Origin: Planctomyces sp.
GTDB lineage: Bacteria > Planctomycetota > Planctomycetia > Planctomycetales > Planctomycetaceae
Direction: 5' to 3'
DNA length: 64,000 bases
Assembly (NCBI GenBank): GCA_019636235.1
Contig: JAHBXW010000001.1
Coordinates: forward strand, 372,001-436,000
Translations under genes and position numbers: made by a program
Part shown: piece by piece, positions 40,061 through 48,867 of the stretch
Layout: the number at the start of each line of letters is the position of its first letter
How positions within the stretch are numbered: position 1 is the stretch's first letter
The notes under the pieces: model-generated
What the model saw: the letters and a program-made list of their open reading frames with translations, nothing else
Told to the model about the DNA's origin: nothing
Database searches by the model: none

Positions 40061-40612
40061 GTGGACTGGCAACAGATTCTGATCGAGAACTGGCATGTGA
40101 AGCTGGTGTGCGTGACGTTGATCGTCGCGGCCTGGATTGACGGCAAGGAACTCCGCGTTCCGAACTGGATCACGTTTCCGATGGTCCTGGCCGGCTTGCT
40201 GTACAGCTTCGCCATTGGCGGCTGGGAGGGGCTGGGCCACGGTCTGATCGGAATGTGCGTGGGCCTCGCCACCCTGATGCCGCTGTACGCGGTGGGGGGG
40301 ATGGGGGCCGGCGACGTGAAGCTGATGGCTGGCGTCGGCGCCTGGCTGGGCCCGCAGGTGACCTGGAACGCGTTTCTGGTGTCGGCCGTCGTGGGCGGCG
40401 GAATGGCCCTGGCGATGGTGCTGTACCGCAAGGCCTGGAACAAGCATTACGGCAACGCGATGTTGATCCTGTCGGAGATGGCGACGGTCAAGGATCCGCG
40501 CGAGCTGTCGAAGATCGCCGCGGATCGGAAGCCGCACATGCTGCTGCTGCCGTACGGCATCCCGATCTGCATCGGTTCGATCGCGTACTTCCTGTACGCG
40601 GGGATGATCTGA
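40061..40612 (+). CDS. cpaA: Tad-type prepilin peptidase (CpaA/TadV)
   Basis: A 183-residue polytopic aspartic peptidase of the A24 family that cleaves Flp prepilins at the inner membrane. The two catalytic Asp blocks are AAWIDGKELRVPNWITFP and GGMGAGDVKLMAG. There is no N-methylating domain, as expected for the Tad type. About six membrane segments. Start GTG 40061 has AAAGG ten bases upstream; the frame opens at 39992. Confidence 0.9.
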   Translation: MDWQQILIENWHVKLVCVTLIVAAWIDGKELRVPNWITFPMVLAGLLYSFAIGGWEGLGHGLIGMCVGLATLMPLYAVGGMGAGDVKLMAGVGAWLGPQVTWNAFLVSAVVGGGMALAMVLYRKAWNKHYGNAMLILSEMATVKDPRELSKIAADRKPHMLLLPYGIPICIGSIAYFLYAGMI

Positions 40613-40823
40613 GCGAGACCGGCGGAAACGGCCGCAGGCGTTGCGGTCGGCTTCGCAAACGGGGCGGTTTGAGGGGTTGGACGGCACGACCGTCACAGGC
40701 GTTTCAATTGTTGCAACCCGCATAGATTGAAGCAGGGCGTTCCAGGCTGCCGATTCTGACACTGGAATCGTGTCGGCCCCGGAGCGCCTCGCGTGCGGGC
40801 GGAAAGACCTCAGGGCGATCGTC

Positions 40824-41918
40824 ATGAAACCCAAGACACTGGCGCTGTTGTGCGTTGCGGTCGGATGCGGCCTGGTGGCCATGATCGGCGTGCAGCAAGC
40901 GATGAACAAACCCTCGGCCGCGAAGGTGGAAACCATCCAGGTGCTCCAGGCCATCGACGCCATCGATCCCGGCGTTCCGCTGACGGAGGAACTCGTCGTG
41001 TTTCGCGAGATTCCACGCGACGCGGCGCCGGAGGACTGCATCACGCGGATCGAGGAATACCAGCAGCGGTCGCTGACAGTGGCGGTCGTGAAAGGGGACT
41101 ACATCCTCAAGGGCAAGCTCAGCGACAAAGGCGTGTCGGGCAAGTCGATCCAGATTCCGATCGGCAAGACGGCCGTCACGATCAATGTGGACGAGACCCA
41201 GACGGCGAGCGGCATGGTCAAGGCCGGAGACAAAGTGGACGTGACCGTCACTTACGACGCGCGGACGCCTACCGGCGTGCAGACCAAGACCATGACGCTC
41301 CTCGAATGCGTCACGATCTTCGCGATCGCCGACCAGACCAAGAACGACATGGCCAAGCGGACCGACACCAACGCCGTCAAAGCCCGGCAGGTGTCGCTGA
41401 TCGTCGAATACGACCAGGCCAACTGGCTGGTCCTCGCGGAACGCAAGGGCCAGTTGCGGTTGCTGTGGCGGAACCCGCTGGACACGGCGATCCGCAGCAC
41501 GCGGGCCGTCACGGACAATTTGCTGTCGGAACTGCGGGGCCTGGACACCGGGTCGCGGGAGCGGCCGCTGTACGGCGAGTCGGACGAGGCGCCGCCGGAG
41601 TCTCCGGTGATCGCGGCCGAACCCGAACAGAAGCCGGACGTGCAGCAGTTCCTGGCCCAGCCCGCCCCGGTGGCCGTTGAGCCGCAGCCCGCGGCCGACC
41701 CGTCGCGTCCCACCTGGGATGTCAAGGTGTACGTGGGCAACGACGTGCAGTCGTATGCATTCGAAATGACGGAAGCGAAGAAAAACGAGGAAGCCGCAGG
41801 CGCGTCGACGACTTCGACGAACTCCGGCGGCCTGCTGGATCGCTTCGGCTGGTCGCTGCCCTGGACGGCCCGCAAGGCCCCCACGGAGGAGCCGGCCGCG
41901 ACGAATCAGGCGTTGTGA
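40824..41918 (+). CDS. cpaB: Flp pilus assembly protein CpaB/RcpC
   Basis: A 364-residue periplasmic assembly protein with an N-terminal membrane anchor (TLALLCVAVGCGLVAMIGV). A SAF domain (about 40-100) begins VLQAIDAIDPGVPLTEELV and an RcpC-like region follows with SIQIPIGKTAVTINVDETQT and AGDKVDVTVTY. The C-terminal 120 residues are low-complexity and Pro/Ala-rich. It should interact with the CpaC secretin. AGGG lies eight bases before ATG 40824. Confidence 0.88.
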   Translation: MKPKTLALLCVAVGCGLVAMIGVQQAMNKPSAAKVETIQVLQAIDAIDPGVPLTEELVVFREIPRDAAPEDCITRIEEYQQRSLTVAVVKGDYILKGKLSDKGVSGKSIQIPIGKTAVTINVDETQTASGMVKAGDKVDVTVTYDARTPTGVQTKTMTLLECVTIFAIADQTKNDMAKRTDTNAVKARQVSLIVEYDQANWLVLAERKGQLRLLWRNPLDTAIRSTRAVTDNLLSELRGLDTGSRERPLYGESDEAPPESPVIAAEPEQKPDVQQFLAQPAPVAVEPQPAADPSRPTWDVKVYVGNDVQSYAFEMTEAKKNEEAAGASTTSTNSGGLLDRFGWSLPWTARKAPTEEPAATNQAL

Positions 41919-42091
41919 ACAGAACGGAGACCGGCGGTCGCCCGCAAGGGACGATCGCCGGCCGCCGCTGAGGCGATGGAGAACGGGTCCGAGGAACGGC
42001 GAGGACGCCGGCCCGCGGACGGGAACGTTCGGCGCGACAAGGATGGCCGCGGCCAGGCTGCCAACAGCAGTCTGGCCTGGGAGGTGCAGGG

Positions 42092-43924
42092 ATGCCACGG
42101 TTCAGTCATCGATCACAGACATCGCGGATTGTGCTGCTCGCCGCATTGGCGCTGGGCGCGCTGTCCTCGACAAGCGCGCTGGCTCAATCGTCCGGGACCG
42201 ACTCGCCTCGTCCCGGTGAGCCGGTCGTCTCGATCATCTCCCGCGACACCAAGCTCACGCTCGTCGAGCTGCAGACGCGGCTTCTGGAACTGGGCAACCG
42301 CATTCGCGCCGTCGACGGCCACGACCCCGACGTGCTGACGATCATCCCGGTCTCGAACCAGCGGGTGCGTCTCAAGGCCGAGAAGTCGGGCGTCACCTCG
42401 TTCACGCTGACCGACGAGTTCGACAACATCTACACCGTCGAGGTCTTCGTCGACGCCGACGTCCGCGAACTGCAGGCCTACCTGGGACGGCTGTTCCCCG
42501 GCGCCGCCATTGAAGTCGTGGGTCTGAACGGCAGCGTCGTCCTGCGGGGCTGGGTCACCGAGCCGCAACAGATTCCGCAGATCATGGACGTCGCGGAGAA
42601 GTTCTCCCCGATCGTCCTCAATCAGATGAACGTGGGCGGCGTCAGCACCGTCCAGCTGCAGGTCAAAGTCATGGAGGTGCAGCGCTCCAAGCTGCGTCAG
42701 TTCGGCTTCAACTTTCTGCATGTCGGGCAGCAGAGCTACTTCGCCAGCACGCCCGGCGGCCTGGCGCCCCTGCAGAACGCCACCCTGCCCTTCGGCGGTC
42801 CGCCCAGCGTCACGGTCCAGCCCGGCGCTCTGGCCAATCAGACGATGCAGTTCGCAATCACCGGCTCCAGCGACATCTTCCAGGCCTTCATCGAGGCCGT
42901 GGAAACCGAGTCGCTGGCCAAAGTCATGGCCGACACCGCCCTGGTGACCAACAGCGGCCGCCCCGCGACGCTGCTCGCCGGCGGACAGTTCCCGATCCTG
43001 GTGCCGCAGCAGTTGGGCACAGTGACGATCGAATACCGCGAGTTCGGCGTGCGGATGGAGGCCCTGCCGATCGTGCTGGGCAATGGCCGGCTGCGACTGC
43101 AGGTGTCGCCGGAAGTCAGCGAGCGGGACGTGTCCAGCGCGGTGGTCGTGAACGGATTCACGGTGCCCGGCGTCACGCTGCGGCGGGTGAACACGGAAGT
43201 CGAAATGCGGTTTGGCGAGACGCTGATGCTGGGCGGCCTGATCCTGCAGCGGGAACTTGTCTCAAACACGAAGGTTCCGTTTTTGGGCGATCTGCCGTAC
43301 ATCGGCTCGGCTTTCAGCCGCCGCCGCTCGGAGATCGGCGACACCGAACTCTTGATCATGCTCACGCCGCATATGGCCGCGCCCCTGGCCGCGGGCCAGC
43401 TTCCCATCACCGGGCCGGGCACGAATTCGGAAGCGACGACCAGCCACGAGTTCTACTTCGACGGGTTCGTGGAAGTGCCGAACTACAACCCGCCCCCGGA
43501 AACTCTGGGAGGCATGATGGACGCCGGTTACCCGCCGTCGGTTCCCGGCTACTCGCCCGGACCGGTGCTGGATCCCGGCTTCCTGCCGCCGGTCCAGACT
43601 CCGGCACACGCCGAACCGCATCCGGACGACGCCATGCCGTCGGCCAGTCGCACGGACGGCGTCCAGCAGACATCGGCCCTGTTCGACGTCCGGGCCCGCG
43701 ACCGGGATCGCGGAACGACACTGGGCACGATGCGGCCCTTCGCGACGACCTCGCAGTCGCGGGCGTCCGTCAAATCAAACTCCGGCGACAACATCCGCGG
43801 CACGACGGGCGGACATTCCACCAGCAGCGAATCGGCCGATGCCTCAGGCCGGAGGCTGGAACTGGTCGAACCAGCGCCCGCCGCTCCGCGGTCCTGGTTC
43901 TCGGGAGGCGCCTCTCGCAACTGA
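42092..43924 (+). CDS. cpaC: Tad secretin CpaC/RcpA
   Basis: A 610-residue outer-membrane secretin precursor with a signal peptide ending STSALAQ. The N-terminal part has a pilus-assembly N domain (about 40-125). A BON-like segment (PGAAIEVVGLNGSVVLRGWV) follows. The secretin core (about 200-440) includes VQLQVKVMEVQRSKLRQFG, GETLMLGGLI, and VPFLGDLPYIGSAF with LLIMLTPHM at its end. The last 160 residues are disordered and rich in Pro/Ser/Thr. A strong GGAGG is seven bases before the ATG. Confidence 0.92.
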   Translation: MPRFSHRSQTSRIVLLAALALGALSSTSALAQSSGTDSPRPGEPVVSIISRDTKLTLVELQTRLLELGNRIRAVDGHDPDVLTIIPVSNQRVRLKAEKSGVTSFTLTDEFDNIYTVEVFVDADVRELQAYLGRLFPGAAIEVVGLNGSVVLRGWVTEPQQIPQIMDVAEKFSPIVLNQMNVGGVSTVQLQVKVMEVQRSKLRQFGFNFLHVGQQSYFASTPGGLAPLQNATLPFGGPPSVTVQPGALANQTMQFAITGSSDIFQAFIEAVETESLAKVMADTALVTNSGRPATLLAGGQFPILVPQQLGTVTIEYREFGVRMEALPIVLGNGRLRLQVSPEVSERDVSSAVVVNGFTVPGVTLRRVNTEVEMRFGETLMLGGLILQRELVSNTKVPFLGDLPYIGSAFSRRRSEIGDTELLIMLTPHMAAPLAAGQLPITGPGTNSEATTSHEFYFDGFVEVPNYNPPPETLGGMMDAGYPPSVPGYSPGPVLDPGFLPPVQTPAHAEPHPDDAMPSASRTDGVQQTSALFDVRARDRDRGTTLGTMRPFATTSQSRASVKSNSGDNIRGTTGGHSTSSESADASGRRLELVEPAPAAPRSWFSGGASRN

Positions 43925-44032
43925 TCCGACAGCCACTGCCCGCGCTCCGTCCCCGGAGCAGGTCTCACTGCCTGTGTTGGACTGCCGGCCGAACAGTCCG
44001 CAGTCCCCCTCACTCTGCGATGTCCCGTTGTC

Positions 44033-45235
44033 ATGAATAACGTCGTCCGACTCGCCCTCGTCGACCCCCACGACGCTTCCCGCAACTCGGTGAAAACCCT
44101 GTTGCTGGGAATCGACACCGTGTGGCTCGAGGCCGAGTGCTCCCGCTATGACTTCTTCATCGACATCGTCAACCAGACGCAGCCCGACATCGCGCTCGTG
44201 CACCTCGATGGCGATGCGCAGCGGGCGCTGGCCCTGGTGGCGCAGATCACCCAGGAGCAGCCGGCGTGCGCGGTGTTCGTGATCTCCAGCTCCCAGGAAG
44301 GCAGCCTGATCCTGCAGGCGATGCGGAATGGCGCCAAGGAGTTCCTGCACTCGCCGCTGCGGCTTGACGACTTCATGGCGGCCCTCGACCGCCTGCACGC
44401 CAGCACCGGCAAAAAGGACAAGGCCCGCGGCAGCAAGGTGATCTCCATCTGCGGCGCCAGCGGCGGCGTCGGCTGCACGTCGCTGGCCATCAACCTGGGC
44501 TGCATCCTGGCGCAGAACAAAGCCAACAGCGTTGTCGTCATCGACCTCGACGTCGCGCTGGGGGATTCGGACGTCTGGCTGGACATCATTCCCGATTACA
44601 CGATTCAGGATGTGGCGGACAACATCTCCCGGCTGGATTACTCGCTGCTGAAGCGGTCGCTGTCGCAGCACGCCAGCGGCGCGTTTCTGCTGCCGCGGCC
44701 GATCCACATGGAAGAGGCCGCGCCGATCAACGCGGAGCAGCTGCAGCGCGTCATCGCGCTGCTGCGGGCGACGTTCTCCCACCTGATCATCGATCTCAGC
44801 AAAGCCTATACGCGGCTGGACCTGGCGGCGATTCAGGTGTCCGACGTGACGCTGCTGGTGACGCAGCTCGACCTGCCATGCCTGCGGAACGTCGTCCGGC
44901 TGCTGCAGTTTCTTGACGAGCGCGAAATGAGCGCCCATTTGAAGGTGGTCGTGAACCGCGTCGGCCTCGAGGATTCGCAGATCAGCCTCAGCAAGGCGCT
45001 GGAGACGATCGGCCGCGAGGTGTACTGGCAGCTGCCCAACGACTACGCGACGATGGTCGAGTCCCGCAACAATGGCGTGCCGCTGATCAATCAGGCGCCG
45101 CGCTCCAAGCTCAACAAGTCCGTTGAACTGCTGGCGGCGCAACTGGATTCCACGGCGGCGCCGCCGATAACCGAACCCGCCGAGCCGGCTGACAAACCCA
45201 AACGGAGGTTGTTCAGCTTTCTCGGCAACAAGTAG
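44033..45235 (+). CDS. cpaE: Tad localisation ATPase-like protein CpaE/TadZ
   Basis: A 400-residue protein with an N-terminal receiver-like domain (about 5-120) and a C-terminal MinD/ParA-like domain (about 130-385). The P-loop is GASGGVGCTSLAINLG: both lysines of the deviant Walker A motif KGGVGKT are replaced (Ser143 and Cys148), so nucleotide hydrolysis is doubtful. TadZ proteins place the pilus machine at a cell pole. VVIDLDVALGDSDVWL is the Walker A-prime-like region. It is the last gene of the locus; the motor gene cpaF does not follow. Confidence 0.87.
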   Translation: MNNVVRLALVDPHDASRNSVKTLLLGIDTVWLEAECSRYDFFIDIVNQTQPDIALVHLDGDAQRALALVAQITQEQPACAVFVISSSQEGSLILQAMRNGAKEFLHSPLRLDDFMAALDRLHASTGKKDKARGSKVISICGASGGVGCTSLAINLGCILAQNKANSVVVIDLDVALGDSDVWLDIIPDYTIQDVADNISRLDYSLLKRSLSQHASGAFLLPRPIHMEEAAPINAEQLQRVIALLRATFSHLIIDLSKAYTRLDLAAIQVSDVTLLVTQLDLPCLRNVVRLLQFLDEREMSAHLKVVVNRVGLEDSQISLSKALETIGREVYWQLPNDYATMVESRNNGVPLINQAPRSKLNKSVELLAAQLDSTAAPPITEPAEPADKPKRRLFSFLGNK

Positions 45236-45253
45236 AGGGGGCGAGGATCGCGA

Positions 45254-45372
45254 CGTCGACATGGACCGCGTCACCATGTCGACGGCCACGGTCCATGACC
45301 GCGACGGTGCGGGCGCCGGCGATTCCTGGGGGGGAAATCGCCGCACCCGTGTCCGTCGCGGTTTCTTTTTTT
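45254..45372 (+). terminator. Nested inverted repeats and T-tract terminator after cpaE
   Basis: The long terminator has ACCGCGACGG (45298-45307) pairing with CCGTCGCGGT (45353-45362), inner pairing of TGCGG with CCGCA, and a T-rich tail to 45372. Upstream is a perfect 11-bp inverted repeat, CGTCGACATGG / CCATGTCGACG (45254-45264 and 45274-45284). A mutually exclusive alternative pairs ATGGACCG with CGGTCCAT (45261-45268 and 45289-45296). It separates convergent genes. Confidence 0.75.
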
Positions 45373-45422
45373 CCAGCGGGCTCCCATCCCTGCCCGGATC
45401 AAAGGGCATCGCGCCGATCAGA

Positions 45423-47228
45423 TCACTGCATTGGCGCCGGAGCCGCGGCGGCGTTCGCGGGCCGGCCGGCCTCTACCCCCGACACCTTCATCACGCCCAG
45501 GTCCGTGCCGGCATGCCGCATGGAGATCGTCTCGGGAAACTGCCGGCTGCCGAACGACGCCAAGGGGCCGAACCGCAGCTCGCACTCGTCCTGATCCTCT
45601 CCGAGCGCGAAATCCATCCCCACGCAGCCGCCCGTCGACTGGTCGAAATACCAGCGGCACAGCGTCTCGCCCCGATGCGTCATCAGCACGTCCACCCGCT
45701 CGCCCGTCCCGTCCAGCGGCTCGCTGCCGAGGTAGTACGTGTCCGAGAACGCTTCGGCGCCGCGCGTCAGCATGCCGCGCAGCGCATGCATCGCCGGCAG
45801 CAATCCGCCGGTCGCGGGCGGCAGATCCTCGAGGTCCTTGTCGAGCTGCTGACCGTTCGTGCGGTCGCCGATCTTCACGGCGATCGCCTGGTCGGCCAGG
45901 CGGAATTCAATCGTCGTCCGCGCATCCAGCCGCCCGCTGACCTGCAGCGGCTCCTGGATGCCGTCGAATCCCCAGGTCTTCAGCGCTGACAGCAGCCGCT
46001 CCTGCGCCGCCCGGTTGAACCAGTAGTTGGCGAATCTGGGGCGGGCCTCATAGAGGTCGGCGTACGCCGCGGGGACGCCGCTGGACTCCGGCGCTTCAGG
46101 CGGAGCGACATCCTTCGGAGCCTCTGGCAACGGACTCTCGGGCTGCTTCTCTTCGGGTGGAGCGTCGGGCCCTGGACCGCGGCGCGGGCGGGGGGGCGGA
46201 GAGTCCTGCCCCCGCAGCTCGAGCTCGGCGGCCCGGTGCAGCCTCCGCAGACGCACGATGATCTGTTGCTCCTGTCCTTTGCGGCGATACGTCAGCGGGA
46301 GCTTCCAGCCCGCGGGGTAGATCCCCAGGATGTTCTTAAACTGGTTCGCCGTATCGACCGTACGGCCGCCGAACATGACCAGCTCGTCTCCGACCTGCAG
46401 CCCCCGGCGATACGCCTCGGACTGTTCGAGGATTCGGCTGACCGTCACCGAACCGTCGCTGTTCGTCGAGACGACCGCGCCAAGCGTCGCATGATCGACG
46501 ATTCGACCGCTCTTGAGATTGTCGAAGAAGTTCCGCACCTGGTTGATCGAGATGGCGTAGCCCGCCCCGACGTTCACACGCCCCCGCTTCTCCACGGAAA
46601 TCCGCCCGTTGATGCCAATCAGTTCGCCGTCCTCGTTGAACAGCGGACCGCCGGAGTTGCCCGGGTTGATCGACGTATCGACCTGAATGCAGTCGGTGTA
46701 TTCCAGCAGCGTCCCCGCGGGAAACTGATACCGTCGCACGCCGCTGACCATGCCGTAGGTCACCGTCGGCTGGAAGTCGGTCGCGAGCAGAAACGGGTTG
46801 CCCATGGCGTAGGCGCCGTCGCCGACGCGGACCGTGTCGCTGTCGGCCAGCGTGGCGGCCGGAAAGTCGTCCCGCCCCAGCAGGCGGATCACGGCGACAT
46901 CCCCGGTGGGATCGATGCCCACGAGAACGGCGTCGTACAGCCGGCCATCGTTCAAGCCGCACTTCATGAACGGACCCTGTCCCTCGACCACGTGAAAGTT
47001 CGTGACCACGAAGCCGTCGGCGGACACCGTCACGCCCGAACCGCCCCCCTGCCCCCCCTGGGCGAAGATCGCCACGACGGTCGGCGAGACCCGCTCGATG
47101 ACCGCGATGCGTCGCGACTGGGCCTCCAGCACTTCCGGCTCAACAGCCACGGCCGACGCGGCGGACAGCGTCAGCAGCACGGCCGCCCACGCGGTCGCGC
47201 GCCGCTGGAATGAAGTCGATGCAATCAC
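45423..47228 (-). CDS. HtrA/DegP-like serine protease with PDZ and novel C-terminal region
   Basis: A 601-residue exported trypsin-like protease. Signal peptide about 1-33. Catalytic His in TNFHVVEG (about 78), Asp in TGDVAVIRL (about 108) and Ser in INPGNSGGPLF (about 193). One PDZ domain (about 250-335) contains AYRRGLQVGDELVMFGGRTV. A Pro/Glu-rich linker (about 340-390) leads to a 210-residue C-terminal region that I do not recognise, with GSEPLDGTGERVDVL. DegP-type proteases act on misfolded envelope proteins. Start GTG 47228 has GGAGG six bases upstream; the longer frame overlaps livF. Confidence 0.88.
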   Translation of the reverse strand: MIASTSFQRRATAWAAVLLTLSAASAVAVEPEVLEAQSRRIAVIERVSPTVVAIFAQGGQGGGSGVTVSADGFVVTNFHVVEGQGPFMKCGLNDGRLYDAVLVGIDPTGDVAVIRLLGRDDFPAATLADSDTVRVGDGAYAMGNPFLLATDFQPTVTYGMVSGVRRYQFPAGTLLEYTDCIQVDTSINPGNSGGPLFNEDGELIGINGRISVEKRGRVNVGAGYAISINQVRNFFDNLKSGRIVDHATLGAVVSTNSDGSVTVSRILEQSEAYRRGLQVGDELVMFGGRTVDTANQFKNILGIYPAGWKLPLTYRRKGQEQQIIVRLRRLHRAAELELRGQDSPPPRPRRGPGPDAPPEEKQPESPLPEAPKDVAPPEAPESSGVPAAYADLYEARPRFANYWFNRAAQERLLSALKTWGFDGIQEPLQVSGRLDARTTIEFRLADQAIAVKIGDRTNGQQLDKDLEDLPPATGGLLPAMHALRGMLTRGAEAFSDTYYLGSEPLDGTGERVDVLMTHRGETLCRWYFDQSTGGCVGMDFALGEDQDECELRFGPLASFGSRQFPETISMRHAGTDLGVMKVSGVEAGRPANAAAAPAPMQ

Positions 47229-47286
47229 GCGGTTCCTCCGTGTCTTTGCCGGGAAGGCGCAACAGGGACATGCCGCCCGCGGCCTC

Positions 47287-48000
47287 TCAGCCATGGACGC
47301 CCAGGTAGGCTTTGCGAACGTCGTCGCTCGCCGCGAGGTCCGCGGCGGCGCCTTCCATGATGATCTGTCCGACCTCCAGAACATAGGCGCGATGGGCCAC
47401 CTGCAGCGCCATGCGCGCGTTCTGCTCGATCAGCAGGATCGTCGTCCCCGCCTGGTTGATCTCGCGGATCACCTGGAAAATCGTCTGCACCACGCGCGGC
47501 GCCAGTCCCAGTGAAGGCTCGTCCAGCAGCAGCAGACGCGGCCGCGCCAGCAACGCCCGGCCGATCGCCAGCATCTGCTGCTCGCCCCCCGACAGCGTGC
47601 CGGCGACCTGCCGCAGCCGCTCCTTCACCCGCGGAAACAGCGCATAGACCCGGTCGCGCTCCTGCTCGATGCCCCCGTCCCGGCGACCGTACCCGCCCAA
47701 CTCCAGATTCTCCTCGACGGTCAGGTTCAGAAAAATGCCCCGGCCTTCGGGAACATGCACCAGCCCGGCGCGCGCGACCTGGTGCGCCGGCCGGCCGACG
47801 ATCGACTCGCCGCCGTACAGGATTCGGCCCTGGCTGGGGCGGGCTAGCGCCGAGATCGCCCTCAGCGTGGTCGTCTTGCCCGCGCCGTTAGCGCCGATCA
47901 GCGTGACAATCTCCCCCTCCGCCACGTTCAGGGAAACGCCCCGCAGCGCCTTGATCGCACCGTAAGCGACGTGCAAATCGTGGATTTCAAGCAGCGGCAT
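47287..48000 (-). CDS. livF: Branched-chain amino acid-type ABC transporter ATPase LivF
   Basis: A 237-residue ABC ATPase. Walker A is GANGAGKTTTL (about 37-47), the Q-loop region includes ARAGLVHVPEGRGIFLNLTV, the signature is LSGGEQQMLAIGRAL and Walker B is LLLLDEPSLGLAP. The VPEGRGIF stretch is typical of LivF. The last gene of the liv run, starting 48 bases after livG; the HtrA-like gene begins 58 bases beyond its stop. Confidence 0.93.
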   Translation of the reverse strand: MPLLEIHDLHVAYGAIKALRGVSLNVAEGEIVTLIGANGAGKTTTLRAISALARPSQGRILYGGESIVGRPAHQVARAGLVHVPEGRGIFLNLTVEENLELGGYGRRDGGIEQERDRVYALFPRVKERLRQVAGTLSGGEQQMLAIGRALLARPRLLLLDEPSLGLAPRVVQTIFQVIREINQAGTTILLIEQNARMALQVAHRAYVLEVGQIIMEGAAADLAASDDVRKAYLGVHG

Positions 48001-48048
48001 GTGCGTTCTGAGCAGGAAGACGGATCAACAACGGGCGGAAAAGCCAAT

Positions 48049-48867
48049 TCAGGCGTCGGGCGTCGGTTCCCCCAGGTACGCGGCAATCACGTTGGGATCG
48101 TTCTGGATCCGGTCGGGAGGGCCGACGGCGATGATCTCTCCGTGATCCAGCACCGTGATCTTCCTGCAGACTTTCATCACCAGCCCCATGTCGTGGTCGA
48201 TCAGCAGAACCGACAGTTCGAACCGCTCCGGCAATGACTCGATCAGCTTTGCGAGCGACTGCTTTTCCTGCGGATTCATGCCGGCGGCCGGCTCGTCGAG
48301 CAGCAGCACTTTGGGCCTGGTGGCCAGCGCTCGCGCGATCTCCAGTCGCCGCTGATGTCCGTAACTCAATGATCGGGCGGGAGCGTCCGCGTCGCCCCGG
48401 AGTTCCATCACGTCCAATAATTCCAACGCCCGGTCCCGCAGGTCGGCTTCGCAGCGATGGAACCGGGGTCCGCGGAAAAACGTGCTCAGCGCGCCGACCG
48501 ACCGCCGCAACTGCGCCGCGAGACGCACGTTGTCCAGAACGCTCATTTCGCCGAACAGCCGGATGTTCTGGAACGTCCGGGCGACTCCCGCGAGGGTGAT
48601 CTCATGCGGTTTGCGGCCGGTGAGATCGTGGCGGGCCAGCCGAATGCCGCCCCGATCCGGTCGATAAACGCCCGTCAGGAGGTTGAAGACGGTCGTCTTG
48701 CCGGCGCCGTTCGGGCCGATCAGGCCATACAACGACCGCTCGGGAAGCTGCAGCGAGAACCCGTTGACGGCCTTGAGGCCGCCGAACGCGATGCCGACGT
48801 CCTGAACGTCCAGGAGCGGCCGATTCTCGGGGGACGCGAGCGCGAAACGCGCGGGGCCGGAGGTCAT
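48049..48867 (-). CDS. livG: Branched-chain amino acid-type ABC transporter ATPase LivG
   Basis: A 272-residue ABC ATPase. Walker A is GPNGAGKTTVFNLLTG, followed by VARTFQNIRLFGEMSVLDNV, typical of LivG. The signature is degenerate, LSYGHQRRLEIARAL, as in other LivG proteins, and Walker B is VLLLDEPAAGMNP. The start at 48867 is set by a 4-base overlap with livM; the frame extends 49 codons upstream into livM, which is not the real start. Confidence 0.93.
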   Translation of the reverse strand: MTSGPARFALASPENRPLLDVQDVGIAFGGLKAVNGFSLQLPERSLYGLIGPNGAGKTTVFNLLTGVYRPDRGGIRLARHDLTGRKPHEITLAGVARTFQNIRLFGEMSVLDNVRLAAQLRRSVGALSTFFRGPRFHRCEADLRDRALELLDVMELRGDADAPARSLSYGHQRRLEIARALATRPKVLLLDEPAAGMNPQEKQSLAKLIESLPERFELSVLLIDHDMGLVMKVCRKITVLDHGEIIAVGPPDRIQNDPNVIAAYLGEPTPDA

